Shown here piece after piece: positions 1-13,174 of a stretch of DNA of 64,000 nt. Each line of letters opens with the position of its first letter. Position 1 is the first letter of the stretch. The stretch lies in the NCBI GenBank assembly GCA_964023275.1, contig OZ029919.1, forward strand, positions 10,246,202 through 10,310,201. Direction: 5' to 3'. Source of the stretch: Norana najaformis (Eukaryota; Annelida; Clitellata; Crassiclitellata; Hormogastridae). A program made the position numbers and the translations under genes. The notes below the pieces were generated by a model. It ran no database searches. It saw nothing but the letters and a program-made list of their open reading frames with translations, and was not told the DNA's origin.

Positions 1-202
1 AGAGGCTGATCTAAAAAAGTTGTAATCAAGTTGACTTTCGCTAGAACACATTAATATGCACAGGTTTTGCGGTCCTTAACAGAGTAGGGTATTTAACTGC
101 GATGAAAGCATGTTGCCTATCGGCTGTGATTTCGATTACGATGTCACTTGAAGCGATCATCGATTGATGCATTGTGATAATGACGGCATAGAAGTCATTA
201 TC

Positions 203-231
203 TTAGATTAGATTAGATTAGACTAGATTAG
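203..231. repeat. (GATTA)n short tandem repeat
   Basis: The five-base unit TTAGA/GATTA is repeated about five times with one substitution. It follows a piece (about 145-200) resembling the 3' part of the SINE-like fragments at 33.8 and 31.2 kb (shared core CATCGATTGATGC), so it may be the simple-repeat tail of that fragment. Confidence 0.6.
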
Positions 232-677
232 GTATCTTCAACGACTAATGACGGGTTTGAGTAATGCACTAGTGTATGTTTTTTATATGACAGCATACTG
301 TAAACTGCAATTTTAAAGACATTACTTCATGACATCATAACTTTAAGAAGACTAACATGAAACGCTCTCTACTTTCATGGTGCAATAAGCCTATTTCTGC
401 CCATTAACTATGATAATGCTTAAGCCTAATGTGAACATTTCAGAAGCATAAAAAAGCAAACATGTGGTAAGCTTAACATTTATTTGGCCTAATAATAATA
501 TCCTAATAATATGTTAATTTTAATCTCTTTACGCTAAAAAGCCGCCTATAGCAACCTGCGACAAAAGGCAAATGGCATTTTGTCTCTTCTCCGCAAGCGC
601 TTGGAAACTATTTTTAATCGATTGCGGTTTTGTATTGTATTTTGTATTGCTTCTAACGAGTTTCTTTTAGGTGCCAC

Positions 678-910
678 TATATAAATTCGCGTCTAAAATT
701 ACAATTACAAGTTAGACGCAGCTAGTTGCAAAGTCTGCGTTTTCATCGTGAAATCAAGAAATATTAATAAACGTGGAGGTTGTCCACCTAATGCAAACCA
801 CAGTCGCAACAACAGTCATCGCGACGAATGATGTCTCGCCGGAAGCGGAAACACGTCCCCAGCAATCCAACAACAAAACAACCATCATTCCTTACGAGTT
901 ACATGTCTGA
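678..910 (+). other. TATA-like box, short hairpin and a 39-codon ORF; possible tiny gene
   Basis: TATATAAAT lies at 678-686. Just downstream, GCGTCTAA (689-696) and TTAGACGC (712-719) form a perfect 8-bp stem with a 15-nt loop. An ATG at 791 opens a 39-codon frame ending in TGA at 908-910, beginning MQTTVATTVIATND and ending PYELHV. The spacing TATA, start region, short leader, ATG looks like a small transcription unit, but such combinations arise by chance and I recognise no family. Confidence 0.15.
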
Positions 911-1439
911 ATAGTCACATGATGCAGTAAGATTCGAACCCCAGAGGCAGAGGAGAATAGCAAATCCATCAGCAGTTACCGTGACATTTAAGCAGGAGGT
1001 AGTTGTATGCAGTGCTGAAACTTTATGTTTCTGGGAAAGCCCATTTGACTGCAGATCTTCACTGTATTTCGTGTCAAGTTCTCAATCCATGCGTGACAGT
1101 ACTTCGGTTCGTTGGTGGTCTTCACAAATATGTTACTGCTAGGCCAACTGAAATAAATCTTGCAAGCAGCAGAGTACACGGCTTTTGTTTCTCTTCGCTG
1201 CAGTAATACGTGGAACAGACGTTGGAATTTGGATTTATTACAGGTCCTACTCCATCTTTTAGACGCTTCCACTTCTCCTTGTTTCTCGATCTCCATCACG
1301 ATGCTTCCGCTATATGGATGGAGCACATTTCTGTATGAAATGAAAACAGCATCGTAGGCCTACACAAAGACTGTTGGCGTTGCATTTTCATCAGCAGTGA
1401 GACCTAGGCCTAAGTTCTTTTCCACACCAGCGTTGACTC

Positions 1440-1565
1440 TACAGAAGGGATGTAGTCTCGGAGTCTCGGTCTCGAGACGCTCGCTAGATCTCGTCTCGGT
1501 CTCGTCTCGGTCTCATCTCGGTCTCGTCTCTGACAGACTGGCCAACGTCTGGGTCTCGGAGTAGG
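1440..1565. repeat. CTCGGT/CTCGT simple repeat
   Basis: Degenerate tandem copies of TCTCGTCTCGG-like units cover the stretch, densest at 1490-1535. No coding potential. Confidence 0.7.
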
Positions 1566-1589
1566 AAGGTTTTGGTCCTGTCTCGGAGC

Positions 1590-1700
1590 AGGTAGTCTCG
1601 GGTAATCGTAATCGTAATCCCGAGGTTTCTACAGCGCCCAACGAAAGCCACGTCACGGGGACCAGCTTATTCACAGGCGCTCAATCAAAACAAAACAAGT
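1590..1700 (-). repeat. Dispersed repeat family with ATTACG tail, copy 1
   Basis: On the minus strand the copy reads through GAGCGCCTGTGAATAAGCTGG to GGCGCTGTAGAAACCTCGG and ends in GATTACGATTACG. The same unit occurs at 22441-22565 (minus) and 61630-61800 (plus). The simple-repeat end suggests a target-primed retroposon (SINE or LINE tail), but no complete tRNA head is visible in this copy. Confidence 0.65.
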
Positions 1701-3796
1701 TCTCAGTCAGTCTCATCTTGGTCTCACATGTTAAGGTCTGGTGGGCAAGTTCCTAGATCCGATGTGTGTAACAAGTTTAGAAATCGCAATAGGGCCTATA
1801 CTGCTCATTGGAACCAGTTGTAGAACGTGCATAGCCAGAAATAAGTTTACCATAAGGATATAGGCCTGTAATTCTTCAGCGCTTAATTGCTGTTGTGCGT
1901 TTAAAATTAGCGTTTCATTTACATTAAACAATTTTCTGTTTTCGTAACAGCATCCGATAGCCATACAGTAGCCATCTTCATCGCTTTGGAAGCGGCATTG
2001 TCTTTGCTAATGACTACTTTTAAACAATTAAATCTAGAATAACTTACGCCATAACTTACTGCTCTATCAGTATACAGCAATAATAACGTCTATTTGGTAT
2101 GTGGGACTTGGGATCAAACGTGTTCGTGAATACAAATTTATGTAATCATTGATTTCAGCAGAGTGGACGATTGTCGGTACTACGTTGCTAACTACTAGTG
2201 GAGTATAGTATTAGGCCTACCTGTTGACTTAGGACATCATTAGAAATCAATGTGTCCGTCCTATTAATTTTCTATTGTTTAATTAAATAATTTGATTTGA
2301 CCGCTAGATGACTTGACGTCACAGGCGCATGACAGACGAAAGCCTACAACTTTGCGTAGTAGTTTATCTGTTTGTCTGGTGTCGGTCTGTCATTGTATTT
2401 TATTATCCGTATTGACTAAATTTATCCAAGGCCTTTCTTTCGGACGTAAAAAGCATTCGAAAGAATGGCCAAGATATGAAGAAGAAGGGATATAATAAAG
2501 AAACAAAGGCAAGAATATGTGAGATGATGATTTCGTATACGGATCACAATGTCGGACAATGTCAAAGCAAGATGAATACAAAGAATCCTAACAAAGAAAT
2601 GAGCTGGCTACGAAAAACTGCTGGAATCTCATGAATACAACAAACTGAAATGATTAAATACGACTTTGTAAGTCAGAGGATGGAAACGAATCACTGAACA
2701 ACCGACGGATCCGTAGTTCGTTAATGGATGCGTGAACGAAGTGGCCAAGAAAAGAAACCACTCTTCTCAAATGCTACAGAAACTGGAAATATCAACAAAA
2801 TCTGAAGAACTGTGGCCGAAGTCTTGTATGCCCCTAATCCTATTGATGAAATGTAGGCTACTAGCTTGAGCAGTAGGCCTACATTTGGAGAATAATACAA
2901 ACTTTCTGCATTTCGTTTTGCTCTTCTAATGGAAGCTTATTACACCCTACAGTTATTCCACGACGCTTTGACTCCGCACCACTGCCTATGCCGTCGCCTC
3001 GCTGAACTTCACCCAAGGCCAGCCCTCATACGGAAAAGTGGTGCTTAGGATCTTGTGTTTTATTGCAGAATCTGGCGTTTGGGCCTGAAAACTATAACAA
3101 GGGTAAATTTGTTTGTTGAAAGATTGGTTTTCTTCCTTATTAATCCAGGACACGCACAGTATTTCATCCTGTAAGACAGAGAGCATGAGGTGTGAAGAAA
3201 TGGAGAGAGAGAGTGCTTAGGTAGAGGGAAGAGAGAGGACTACCTTGACAGCGGTGACCGATAAGCTTAAATATATAATTTTGGGTGCCGGAGCTTTCAG
3301 AGAGAAAGAGAGACTGAGTCGGTTCAACTTAGAAGTTGAAACTCGATAGGCCTCCTGCACACAATGAGTACATATAGGCCTATCAAGTGGGAAGTTTTTC
3401 ATTGGTACATTCTTTGGATTTTGGGAACACAGGCTCTCATTGTCTCTCCTTTTTATGTGATCACCATAGAACTTTTGGGTGCAGATGATAAAAGTATATT
3501 TCAAATTTTTCATTTTGCGCCCCTCTGCTGCTCGCTCCCCTTAGCCACGCCACTGTAGGGATGGCACTTCAATAACATAATTTGAATCCGAGGCTTCGTG
3601 TACACATTGTTTTAGATGTTGGGGACATGGGGGGTTCAGCCCCCTAGCTCTTCTTCTAATCCCCAATAGCTAAGTCACTGAAAAGATGTTGGAGTTCAGG
3701 TCTTGACCCCCCAGCTCTGTCATAAAATGCAAAATAACCTAGTCCAATTATTTAAAGGGCGTTTTGAAGTAAATTAGTTATTTACCTATCGATATG

Positions 3797-3915
3797 GTGT
3801 ATGACTGAGAGCAGGGCCTCAGCTCTGCTCATTTTTCAGTGAATTCATCAATTTATCAGACCGCTGCCCATTTGAATGGGCACCACGTCGTATAAGGTTC
3901 CCGTGTACGGACCGC
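3797..3915 (+). repeat. Dispersed repeat family B, copy 1
   Basis: This copy contains the family core CTGCCCATTTGAATGGG followed by CACCACG and a CGTGTACGGACCGC end. Other copies: 12745-12860 (+), 13175-13300 (-), 20885-21010 (-) and 39440-39575 (+). Copies are diverged, so the family is old or weakly constrained. No open frame. Confidence 0.65.
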
Positions 3916-4494
3916 GCTAGCCTGAGATTTAAATTTCTGAAAATATAGCTACCATCGGTATGCGAACAGGCAACGTACAGAGCCGTCTTGACTACAATAG
4001 GCTTATGTAGACCTGATAAGCTGATGTGCCCGCTACTAGATGACTTAAATAAAACATCAAAGACCTTAGGTAACATTGTCGATTTGAATGAAGACCGTAA
4101 AATTTTTCAATAACGTTTTTTTTTTATATTTGAACTATAAAACACTGTAGCAAAGTGTTAGGCCAAGCTGGTAAGTCTGTCAAATTATTTCCCTCCGTTG
4201 TCGTTTGCACCTCAGAGAATAACATGATTTTACGACATTTCACGGCAAGGAGGTATGCCATCATTAATTAAAATCGATACCAAAGTCAAATTTTGATGCT
4301 AGATTTTAAAAAATAAAGTAACAGCAAAGGCTGTACAGAAATTATTTAGAAGTTTTGTTTTTGGAATATTTAAAAGAAACACAGAACTGTCCTTACTTTT
4401 CTTCATAATTTTTCATATGAAAATAGATATAACTAAATCTATTTTCAGTCAACGCCTAGATGGCGATAAATATTCAAAAACATGATTAAGTATT

Positions 4495-4508
4495 GCGGCG
4501 CCATCTTG
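4495..4508 (+). promoter_or_regulatory. YY1-like motif at the ARL8 5' end
   Basis: GCGGCGCCATCTTG is the reverse of the AAGATGGCGGC-type YY1 site commonly found near transcription starts of housekeeping genes. It lies about 30 bases upstream of the predicted start codon and probably marks a TATA-less promoter or short 5' UTR. The exact start site is not shown by the sequence. Confidence 0.45.
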
Positions 4509-4539
4509 TGATGGCACAGTGGTGAGTTTGATGTCGAAG

Positions 4540-7500
4540 ATGTTGGCTTTTCTTCATCGAATTTTGGACTGGTTTAAAAATGTATTCTGGAAAGAGGAGA
4601 TGGAACTGGCTCTTGTCGGGCTCCAAAATTCCGGAAAGACGACGTTTGTAAATGTTATAGCTGTAAGTCTGAGACTGTTACCATACTGGCATTATATTTG
4701 TTTTGATGCGCACATTGCTTTAGTAATGCTAAAGCCAGGATGACACTAGGTCCAGTGAGTAACATGACAAACTCCTCACACTGATTGTGACTGAACTCAG
4801 AATACTGATAAGCTGCATTATATTAAGGTCTTAGAAGAAATATTTCCTGATTTTCAAAGAAAGGTGCCAAACTGGTCAGATTGCTTGAGCAGCAATTACC
4901 ATGTGGCACACTTGACAGTGTACCCAAATGTACAATAAATTAAATTGCCGTATCAGAAACTACCTTTCTGCGTTTGAAACTGTTGGATTCTTGTCTGGAA
5001 GAGAATGAAGCACAATGTTTTGAAGAATTATGAATCTCTTCAGAAGTATTGGATTTGCAATTGGTTTTACTTTGCTACGCCCCAGCGTTCATACCCAGCA
5101 TTGCCTGATCAAGCTTTCACTGCTGAGTGGGTTTGAATCAGGATTATGTGAGTGTTTCAGATATCTGATACTAAAAGAACCTGATTACTTTGTATGAACA
5201 TTGATGCAGATATCTGAATCTGGTACTAACAATTATTTCTGTACAACCTTTGCTGTTAGCATCAACTTCAGTCAGACAGCAGACAGTCTGTGCTGCGTTA
5301 GATTCAATAGAGTACCTTTGCATGACGCAGCAGTATCAAAGTTTGGAGAAAATTTCAGTTATAATTTCGATTGTAATTCCTGTTTGAATTGTTTCTCAAT
5401 TATGAATAACAGTCTCTCATTGTGTGGCAAAATGCAGGTTTGAAGCGGTTATTCAGTACACCTGTTACCAATATAATGCTATTGTGATGTTGCCAGCCTT
5501 TGTATTGTTTTATTGATATTACATGTAATATATTGTTACTGTGATTTTACTAGTCTCCGTATTGCTATACTGTTATTTGTATATCGTTATTGTGATGTTG
5601 GCATTTGATAGGCAGGGCAGTTCAATGAAGACATGATACCAACAGTGGGCTTCAACATGAGGACAATAACCAAAGGCAATGTCACAATAAAGGTATTCAG
5701 TTGCGGCATCAATGAAATTCATGGATTTTCATTTTGAAGAAACCATACAGTTGATCATGAACTGACGAGGATAAATTTTGAAGTGGAAGTGTGGATTATT
5801 TGTGGAAACTTTGGTAAAGATCGGCTGAGATGGTGTGATGTATTGTTTCCTTTTTTGGTTGATATGACGAATTGCCCCTCGCTTTCTGGATTTTGATGAC
5901 TGAGTGGCTCAGTGATTAGGGTGCTACCTTGCATTGCAACGTCTGCAGTTTTAATTCCTGTGCACTGTGTGAAGTTTGTAGACCAAACTACACTTTCTTG
6001 GACTTCAGTAATTTTGTATCAGATGATTACCTTTTTCCTGTTAAGATAATTACCTTATGGTATTACCAGAGGAAGTCCATAATATAAACAATCATCCAGA
6101 TTCTTAATTTTATTGTAGATTTGGGACATAGGAGGTCAGCCAAGATTTCGAAGTATGTGGGAAAGATACTGTAGAGGTGTCAATGCTATTGTGTGAGTCC
6201 TTTGTTATTGTACTGATTTTAAAATTGACTTGGAGTGTCATGCTTTGAAATAGTTTATATTTTTCTAACAGTATCTGTTGTTGTTTAGTAGGTTTTTATA
6301 AAGCTGTTAAGTAAACTTTCTTTTAACAGTCTTTTGGACTACAGGTATGGATATGAATCAGATGTGGAAATTTTACCTTCATTCCATTTGAAAAACTCAG
6401 ATGTGTAGATAATGCTAACTTATTGTGTTATTTTTTAGGTTTCAGAAATTTGATTACATAAATTAGGAAACAAGAAACTTTAAACTTCATATCTAGTTGA
6501 TTGGTTGTGACCCATATTGAAGGTGAGATCAATTTGTCGTAGGTATATGGTTGATGCATCTGATCACGACAAAATGGAAGCATCGCGGAATGAGTTACAC
6601 AATCTCTTAGCGAAACCCCAGCTTGCTGGCATCCCTGTCCTAGTCCTTGGCAACAAGAAAGATCTGCCAAATGCTTGTGATGAAAAAGAAATCATCGAGC
6701 GAATGTAATGGCTTTATATTTTAAATAGTGATGACTGTTTTAGTTATCTTAGCATTGTTTGTGTTCTGTTAAAGTTTTTTGTGCTTAATGAACTTTAACA
6801 CTGCAGTGCTATTGTGAAGTACTTACCATAAAACTTGTTATAAATATCTGTGGCATTTATTTATACAAGTAGTTCTTACTCCTCAGGTTTTAAAAGAGAC
6901 TATAATTTCTTTCTACATTTGTTTATTTGCTTTTTCACCACTGCTGTTCCATGTAGTTGATAGCTTTGAGTTTTAAATTGGCATCATATTTGCGTTTCTT
7001 CCTGCGACAAATACTGCTAATTGCCCCTATAAAACACAGCTGCGCATCTTTCCAATACCTTTACCAGCATACTGGTGCGTAAATGATACCGGCATTTATT
7101 AGAGACCAAAGTTTAAGTGGCTGGCGTTTAGTTGCAAAAATCCTCCAGCTGCTATGTGAGACCTGTGTTTGACTGTGACCCAGCACTTAAAAGAAGTTTT
7201 ACGATACAGGGTGCTATAATAAGTGTCTAGGTACATGCATACATACAGCAAAATTTTAAGTGTGGTTATGAGTTTTGTTGCTTTTTTTCTCTTGTTTATG
7301 TGATCAGACGGCAATTGAGACTAATCCAGTTGAGTATCTTGGTGTTAAAATTGATTGACAAGTTCATAGTATTAATTTTCTGTTGAAAAACATTTTGCAC
7401 AAAGGAAAAGCATGCAAAATCTTGGGCAGTTATTTTTCAGATTTACTTCTACCATTACAGTTACTGATAGTATACCTCTAACCATGCTATTTTTCCTCCA

Positions 7501-8077
7501 TCACATTTGCAGCTGCCCTTGTAAATAACAATTTGCTATGATTTCTAGGAATCTGGCGACCTTTCAGGACAGAGAAATCTGTTGTTATTCCATTTCGTGC
7601 AAAGAGAAAGACAACATAGGTGAGCTACTAATTTCTTTCAAATGTCTGTTACTTCATACTGGATGCCTTGTAGATTTTTTGCAAGAAGCATTACACATAT
7701 CTTGGCAGTGCAACACAGTATTTGAGTGTGTACATATATCCATGTATATCCATGCATATATACATATATATACATATATATGTATATATATGTATATATG
7801 CATGTGTACCAGACAGCACCTGCAAAGTAGTTGAGTGTATAAAATAGATGCATTTATATGGGATGGCAACATAATATATCCTGGCTTGAAGTTACTACTT
7901 AACTCTTGATATACTACACTTTGCATTTCCAATTTCCATATTGTAATTAAGTATTGTGAATCTTTTGATAATAATGATGTTTCTTACTACTATTTTCTGG
8001 TGTTTCTATTAGATTTTGTAAATTTTTCAGATATTACTCTACAGTGGCTGATTCAGCATTCCAAGTCGAGTCGCTAA
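4540..8077 (+). CDS. ARL8: ARL8, lysosomal Arf-like small GTPase (six exons, complete)
   Basis: Exons: 4540-4662, 5612-5692, 6119-6192, 6543-6704, 7549-7619, 8031-8077; all introns GT-AG with matching phases, giving 185 residues (vertebrate ARL8B has 186). Visible motifs: N-terminal amphipathic helix (1-20), P-loop GLQNSGKT (27-34), switch I threonine in IPTVGFN (T52), DIGGQ (71-75, catalytic-type Gln75), NKKD (130-133), SCK (163-165). Known family role: GTP-bound ARL8 sits on lysosomes and recruits kinesin adaptors for outward transport and tethering factors for fusion. I chose ATG 4540 over the in-frame ATG 4531: it has A at -3 and gives the Met-Leu terminus that family members need for N-acetylation by NatC, which anchors ARL8 in place of myristoylation. 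The P-loop has Asn where vertebrates have Tyr. The first AATAAA after the stop is at 8897-8902, inside a SINE. Confidence 0.96.
7724..7806. repeat. TA/CA/TG-rich microsatellite in ARL8 intron 5
   Basis: Alternating ATATAC/ATATGT runs. Overlapping open frames of about 70-98 codons here come from the low-complexity sequence and are not genes. Confidence 0.8.
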
Positions 8078-8779
8078 GCATTCGTTCATAGGACAAGACG
8101 CTTAAACGATGACTGGTCAATGAGTTGCCTGTTGGTCAGTGGACAAATGCCATAGAAGTAGCCTTCTACGACTTCTTTTTAACTTTTCCTCTGTGTTGCT
8201 GCTTCTTTTTATTACTGATAGTGTCTGTAACATTATGCTGTTGTGTTTTTTAATTTGTTTTCTGAACATTTGTATTATGTAATTTATTATAAGTGAGGTA
8301 ATCATACGGTGTTTGTCACTTCATTTATTTATTCTGCATGTCCTTACCATCTGCATGATCACTGTCACCAACATGTCAGTTATTATTTTGCTCAGTTATA
8401 GCAGAAGTACTTCTGCCATGAAACGTTCATATGTAATACTTTAATTTTTTATATTGGGAACGAACACATTTGCCAATTTTTTATCTTGGGAACAAATACA
8501 TTTGCCAATTTTTTTTGCCAAGTTGTCAATTTTTTGTTTATGAAAGCTGTTTGGTCTATAATGCTGACATTTTAGTTCTCCATTGTAAGGTTCAGGTCAC
8601 ATCTTTTCCCATTTGTTTGACACAGAACTTTTGAGAATCTGCTTTAGTGTCCTAAACCCAGTTACGGTATATTGCCACGAAAGTTTCAGTTTTTTTTTCT
8701 GCAGCAGAGAAAACTTTAGATAAGCAGTTTTGCGCTGATGTGTAACTTGTTTTTGGAGTGTGCAGGTTTAAGCCACCCA

Positions 8780-8916
8780 AAATGGTTACTGTACAGGGAC
8801 CTTGAAATGGTTACTGTACAGGGACCTTGGACCAGTCCTTCATGCACAACTGCTCAGTGCCGTCAACTGATGCCTTATCATTAGATAGTTGTGCTTAATA
8901 AATACAGAAATAATAA
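8780..8916 (+). repeat. SINE 3' part (tRNA-Thr-like family), with AATAAA at 8897-8902
   Basis: Matches the 3' body of the tRNA-headed element at 39250-39421 (opposite strand): GGTTACTGTACAGGGACC, then a CACAACTGCTCAGTGCC-like core, then CTTAATAAATACAGAAATAAT. A 24-base segment carrying GGTTACTGTACAGGGACCTT is tandemly duplicated at its start. It supplies the first canonical polyadenylation signal downstream of the ARL8 stop codon, about 820 bases away, so the ARL8 3' end may be SINE-derived. Confidence 0.6.
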
Positions 8917-11900
8917 CTGCAGGCTGCGTCTGTCCTATTTTTATCTCCTTCTAAATGCAATGTACTGTGAGTGTACCATAATGGAAAAGTCCTTCAGGTT
9001 TTAAGTCATGGTGCTTCTGGTGTTTTGAAATTCTTTGTCAAGCGATGCAACCCATTGTAAAATCTTGTGTTGGGATGTTATTACTGTGTTTTTACAGTAC
9101 AATCAAACATTTCTAACATATAAAGTTCTGTATTGCTGACAAGTGCTGGTACTATAGTAATTGTTAAGGTATCATCCATACCTCCTTTGGACCACTTCCT
9201 CCCCTGGTCCCCATTTGGGTGAACCTCCCTCCCCCTCTACAGAAGTCTGCACTCCAATGGAGCCTAGTTTAGGCTATTCTGTTAAATTTGCACAGTTAAC
9301 TGTGCAATGGATTGGGGTACTTTGATGCTGCCACAACCAGCAGAGACCGATTAGATCCAGCACAGTACAAACTCGATCTGACTTAAATTGGTGTTTAAAG
9401 CATAGGCTGTATAGAAATAACTGTACCAAAGTTAGGTGTGGACGTCTGCAAACCCCACTGCCTCATCCACATTTGGGTGACCCATCTCTCCACCCTTTTT
9501 GCTGATGTCCCCTATGGACAACCCATAAAGTAGTATTGCACTAGTGTTACTCTAGAAGCTTTGCCATTGTTGACCATTGGCTGGAACAAGTTGTCTAGCA
9601 AACTGTGGCACAAGCTTTTTGGCCTCTTCTTTACTTCTGTTTGGCCATTGGTTGGAAACCATCTTGTTCGATTGGAGTTTTGCGTTGTCAGGTGAGGAGC
9701 AACTTTGAGGAGTTTCTGTTGAAGGTGTGCTAGATAAACGTGATCGTGCATGAGAAAACCCTCACAAAATCGGAAAAGTAAGTTTGTGAGAAATACGTTC
9801 AGAGGGCATATAGGTATAAAATGGGTCAAAATGAGTTTTTGCAGTCCTTGTTGTGTTCACTGTCAAAATTTAAGTCTTTGTGTAGAATTTCACAGTCTAA
9901 ATAGTTTTATTTCAGTTTTATTATGATGCCCTGCTGCAAAAACTTAATGAAATGTGTCCTTTGGTGCCCTAATTTTATGTCGTGTACACTGATAATTATG
10001 CAAAAGAACAAGTCATGTAAGTATTTTTCTTAACATTTTTATGGAGATTTCATTGATGGCAGCCTCAGAGGCATTTGACTACACTCGAATTTGCTGTTAT
10101 TATAAGCATTCACAACCCCTAGGAACAGCGACTTGAATCGAGTCATGGTATTGGTAAACTTTAACTGGCGATTTCTCAAAAGTAGCCGCAAAGAGACCTA
10201 CATTTAAAAAAAATTGAACCTTTTTTACTGTTTGTGATTGATATATGTGGTCTTTGCCTAATTATTCAGGAATCCCAGCCCAGTCCAGTGCAATATCACT
10301 CGGTTATTACTGGGTTATTGATTTTTTCTGACTTGTGAGACTTCTCTGATGGATGGTCAAAAATATACAACACATCTTGTGGTGAACTTGTGTCTGAATT
10401 CTGAACTTACTTAACGTATAGTAGGAGTTTAGTGTGGTCAGCTGATACTATTGTAATGTCTGGCAGTCATATCTTGCATGGAAGCCCGTGACTGAAAGTT
10501 ACCATAACCTCACTGTCCTGTTTTGTGCAGTTGCTCGGGGAGCTAAAGAAAACTGTATTTGATGCTGGCCGCTTTCCTAAAGGATTCCTGTAAAGATGTT
10601 AAATTATTACATTTAAAAGTTGGTCTTTTGGTTAGTCAGGGCTTGTTTGCACCTGGATTTCAAGGCCATTCTTCTGAGGAGATTCTGTAGAGGCTGGCAG
10701 ACAAGTGTGTTACCTTTCTCACCTTTACATTAGTGTGCTATGACTGAGTTATTGATGTATAAACGATCTTGATTACAAGGTGAGATTGGGTCACGTATGA
10801 GTTACTGCATTTGAACTAATTTTGTTACCAGTGCATGACTATATCAGATTAGATTGGAATTACTGGTACTGCTGCTCTAAGGAGGATAGTAGAGGATTTT
10901 ATTTAATTTTTGTGTACGTGTTATACAGCTTCAAGTTCTGATGCTTTGGGATTTTTATTTTTGTTTTTTTTTTGTCGTGTTGAGTTTTTGCCAGGAATTG
11001 AAAAAACTTTACATGTTAAAAATATAGCTGAGCGTAAATTCAACCACATCTAGTCTTATTTGTGTTTTTGTGTTTGTTCTGCAAGTATGCAAATATCAAT
11101 AATTTGCCATGTTCAAGAAATGTCTGGAGTTAATGGTATGAAGTAGTGAATTTACAATAACTGATCCCAAGTTTAGCTTGATCAGCCAATTGGCTGATTA
11201 TCCCCTTGGATAAAATTCTCTAGGGTTTACGATTGGATATTGTTCTGGTTCTTGGCCAGGCAAAATGTTGCCATATTTACCATGAAACAGAGGGTCTTGA
11301 AATCGACCAAGAGGCCTCTGAAAGACAGCTGAAGGCTCATACAGTTTTTTTAGCTGTGCTGGAAAGTTTTTCCAACTTCAGCAATGCTCAGCGTGGATAG
11401 GTTATCTGTCATCTAGGCACAGTGAATTATATTTTTTACTTTAACCATGCAGATCAGTATGTAAGACATCTGTTGTAAGCTTCCCATAATCCTGCACTTT
11501 TGTGTGCCACGATATTATTCTGCACTCTGTTGTGATGTGGTCATTTTTTTCATGCAAATCCTGAAATGTCTGCTTGGCAACTGATGATATTAACAAGAAT
11601 CTCGATTTAAAAGCATTTCTGCAATGTGGCAATTTTTGTCTGCTTTCATAGTTATTTTATTCAACAGTATGCCGTCTTTTATAGGCAATAACACGTTTAA
11701 TTACCGAGAACAGTTGAGTTATTCTGTGTGCTGTCAATTATTTCATGATTGCAGTTTTACTAAAGCGCAAATTGAACCAGAGTTTGTGTACTTGAAGATT
11801 ATATTTGTGGTTATTACTGTTTGTGACTGGTGTGTTTTGTATGGTTTTTTTGGACGATTTCAGCATTTTACGCCCTTTGTTTATTCACTGTCAGCAATTG

Positions 11901-12744
11901 TTCATCACAGTAATGCATATTGACATAATTAATTTGTTAGTATATGGCTATGCTAAATTGGAGTGGTAATTTTGTTGAAACAGTTATGTTGGAGCTCAAA
12001 ATAGGGTTTTATTTTAGATATCGTGGAGCACATAGAAATTTCAACAGGGTGAGAATGAACATTATTATTGGTGCCGCACAGAGTTGTAATAAAGCAAAAT
12101 ATGTTTCAGAATTGATTTGGTTCTGCACACAGTCCCTAAGAGCAAAGTTATGCTGCTCTCGACTTGGTCGTGCTGACCTACTTACATTTATTTATTGCAT
12201 AATACAGAATGGTCAGTGATTACAAACTTGCATAAATTTGACAAAGGGTGTTGTTTTCTTGATATTTATATAAGAAAATGTAACACTGTGCAGTGAACGA
12301 TGCAGGAGGTGGCGTGTATTTGCTGCTAAAGATTAGTCCTGTCACTGAGCTCCTGGAGGCCCGAGCACCCTCACAAAGGGCCATATCTGGGCCGCAATGC
12401 ACATACATGTACTTGAAGCCCGGCCAAAAGAAGCATTATGATTGTTTTAAAAAAGACTGCCGTATTAGTCATGGGCTTTCGGCTTGATGTGCAATTGTCT
12501 GTCGCTTGTGAAGACTTGCATGGAGTGGAAGGTATCTGGCTGCAGGCAACAGTTATCAGTCAGTGAAGCATGTAGAAATGACAAATTGCTTTTGTCGTTA
12601 GTAGTCATTAGCATTTAGTGTGCTGTTGTATACATCGGTGGGCTGAAAGATATTGTAGCCTCGTAGGTAGGGTGAGAGCTTAGCCAACTCTGAAACAGGC
12701 CGAAGTGCACATAATCACTGATGTCCTGTACACGAGCACGTTTT

Positions 12745-12860
12745 CTATAGTGACCTTATGGCTTCAATCCTGCTCATTAATTTAATGAATTGATCAAGTT
12801 TGATCACACTGATCATTTGAATGAGTGCCAGGCCATTTAAGGTCCACGTGTACAGACCAT
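12745..12860 (+). repeat. Dispersed repeat family B, copy 2
   Basis: Contains the TTTCTATAGTGACC head, a diverged ATTTGAATGAGTGCC core and the GGTCCACGTGTACAGACC end shared with the copies at 3.8 and 39.5 kb. Confidence 0.55.
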
Positions 12861-13174
12861 ACTAGTCCAGAAATAAGCCACAATCGTTATGTCAATGTGA
12901 TTGCAATATATGTATTATCCAATGATGGAGTGACGGGTAGTCAAGTACTGGGGAGAATGGACTTGGGCTGTATTTACAAAAAAGTTGACCACTCTTCTAA
13001 AGACCAGTGCATGTACGTATCTGATCATGTATATAGCATCTTTAAAAAATATCTCGGGTGCTAAATTACGTGGCTAACAGATCTAAACAGGTGAGCTAAC
13101 AGTTGCAGAACAGTACGCATTTGTAGTGGAAGGTTTTCCTGAAGCGGTCCAGTGCACGTAAAAAGTGCATGTGT

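Larger units (their letters stand above)
1..4494. other. Intergenic stretch without a secure gene
   Basis: No open frame here resembles a protein family I recognise. The stretch holds a short GATTA repeat near 203-231, a TATA-like box followed by a 39-codon frame (678-910), a CTCGG-rich simple repeat (1440-1565), a dispersed repeat with an ATTACG-type tail (1590-1700) and a second dispersed repeat (3797-3915). Bases 2400-2880 and 3180-3560 show nothing I can assign. The palindrome TAGGCCTA recurs (near 1358, 1408, 2213, 2878 and 3373). Confidence 0.6.

Noticed and set aside
930-950. tRNA gene suggested by GATTCGAACCCC (reverse B box)
   Set aside because: No matching acceptor, D and anticodon arms around it.
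988-1326. 112-codon minus-strand open frame
   Set aside because: Its peptide is not low-complexity, but there is no recognisable domain, no convincing splice context and overlapping frames on the other strand are equally open.
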